Positions 9,902 to 10,322 of a DNA stretch of 10,322 nt are shown in pieces. Source of the stretch: Pseudomonadota bacterium (GTDB lineage: Bacteria; Pseudomonadota; Gammaproteobacteria; Halothiobacillales; Halothiobacillaceae); the NCBI GenBank assembly GCA_021795795.1, contig JAJYPA010000268.1, positions 1 to 10,322 of the forward strand, given 5' to 3'. Both the position numbers and the translations under genes were made by a program. The first letter of the stretch is position 1. Each line of letters opens with the position of its first letter. The notes below the pieces were generated by a model. The model saw only the letters and a program-made list of their open reading frames with translations. It was not told the origin of the DNA and did not search any database.

Positions 9902-9934
9902 AAAGTGGAGCCATTGATATGGTTCCACTTTTTT
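9902..9934 (+). terminator. Intrinsic terminator downstream of the Thoeris genes
   Basis: AAAGTGGAGCCAT (9902-9914) pairs with ATGGTTCCACTTT (9919-9931) over 13 positions, with one G-T pair and a TGAT loop. The 3' arm runs into six Ts at 9929-9934. This is a textbook rho-independent terminator for + strand transcription and probably ends the defence operon, although 278 bp lie between the last stop codon and the hairpin. On the - strand the tail is only a short T run, so it works mainly in the + direction. Confidence 0.85.
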
Positions 9935-9985
9935 GTTTGTTTACACGACTACAGCGTGAGCTGTACACCCACTTCGGTAGTCTTG

Positions 9986-10196
9986 GCCGGCGGCCATCAC
10001 CGCCAGCCGGTCTTCGCGACGACGTATTTCCTCCGGCAGATTCACGCCATCTGGAATGGCTGCCTGGTCCGCTTGCTCTGCCAGCGCGAACAATTCCTGC
10101 ACTTCGGCCTTCAACTGCCGCTCCATCTGTTCGATATGGGCGTGGGACAGAGCTTGATGCTTGGAGGCGTTGGCGTGAATCTTGGTGCCATCCAGG
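9986..10196 (-). pseudogene. Internal fragment of an IS1182-like transposase
   Basis: Read on the - strand, the fragment gives LDGTKIHANASKHQALSHAH followed by a helical region with PDGVNLPEEIRRREDRLAVM. This combination is characteristic of IS1182-type DDE transposases: the LDGTK strand, then the NASKH motif, then a coiled linker with an LPEE-RREDRL segment. Only about 70 residues remain, with no start codon, no N-terminal domain and none of the later catalytic part. Recognisable similarity stops near 9986, and the frame runs on in unrelated sequence to a TAA at 9941-9943. The upstream side is cut at about 10196, where an IS66-like end begins. It cannot encode an active transposase. Confidence 0.75.
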
Positions 10197-10322
10197 GTAA
10201 TCGTCTAAGCAACCCACCTTCCAAAATTTTCTGACCTGGCCGATCCTGATCCGCATTCAGTGAGGAGGGATGGACATGACTCAGGACGAGAAAGCGGCTT
10301 ATTGGCGGCAACAGGTAGACGG
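10197..10322 (+). mobile_element. Left end of a probable IS66-family element (partial)
   Basis: The IS1182-like reading frame is interrupted at 10197, where the sequence GTAATCGTCTAAGC begins; IS66-family terminal inverted repeats characteristically start with GTAA. About 80 bp later comes a gene start matching the small IS66 accessory protein TnpA. The position, spacing and leading GTAA all fit an IS66 left end inserted into the older transposase remnant. The matching right end and the 8-bp target duplication would be outside the window. Confidence 0.6.
10276..10322 (+). CDS. tnpA: IS66-family accessory protein TnpA, N-terminus only
   Basis: Only the first 15 full codons are present (MTQDEKAAYWRQQVD), and the gene runs off the window. 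The E-K-x-x-Y-W-R-x-x-V pattern resembles the start of IS66 TnpA-like proteins, small helix-turn-helix proteins needed with TnpB and TnpC for IS66 transposition. GAGGAGGG (10262-10269) lies 6 nt before the ATG at 10276, which is preferred over an in-frame ATG at 10270 that directly abuts the ribosome-binding site. The call rests on a short stretch plus the GTAA end upstream. Confidence 0.6.
   Translation, partial: MTQDEKAAYWRQQVD

Noticed and set aside
9905..10234. 109-codon + strand open frame at the right border
   Set aside because: It is antisense to the IS1182-like transposase fragment and begins inside the terminator hairpin.

Overview
The window is a phage-defence island from a GC-rich proteobacterium, most likely beta or gamma. 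This is inferred from the codon bias of the restriction genes and from the kinds of insertion sequence at both ends; there is no rRNA or taxonomic marker. All genes identified with confidence between the two mobile-element borders lie on the + strand.

Left border (1-154): the right end of an IS21-family element, with five tandem 23-bp repeats ending in the terminal CA, has landed inside a type I restriction specificity gene. The remaining 3' part of hsdS (155-1376) keeps the second half of TRD1, the central conserved helix, all of TRD2 and the C-terminal conserved helix. Its true N-terminus, and presumably hsdM, lie beyond the element and outside the window.

Middle (1373-6859): a 4-bp overlap leads from hsdS into an abortive-infection (Abi_C-type) gene. 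A Schlafen/AlbA_2-GHKL-winged-helix protein gene follows, then a complete hsdR (endonuclease plus helicase motor, 1067 aa). This is a type I restriction operon carrying two accessory genes between hsdS and hsdR. A 102-bp gap with an imperfect 15-bp direct repeat precedes hsdR.

Right half (6861-9623): one nucleotide after the hsdR stop begins a Thoeris system. It consists of thsA (SIR2 NADase plus SLOG sensor, 480 aa), thsB (ThsB/DUF1863-type TIR, 163 aa) and a second, different TIR-domain protein (253 aa). From established Thoeris biology, the TIR proteins sense infection and make a cyclic ADP-ribose isomer. This binds the SLOG domain of ThsA and switches on NAD+ destruction. Two different TIR proteins with one ThsA suggest two sensors feeding one effector.

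Right border (9624-10322): an AT-rich stretch with only a doubtful 41-codon frame, a clear intrinsic terminator (9902-9934), a remnant of an IS1182-like transposase on the - strand, and what looks like the left end of an IS66-family element inserted into that remnant. The last 47 bases start its small accessory gene tnpA.

Overall logic: layered defence (restriction, an Abi-type protein, a Schlafen-like ATPase, NAD+ depletion by Thoeris) in what looks like one co-directional operon. The IS21 insertion has probably broken the restriction layer, while the Thoeris genes remain intact.
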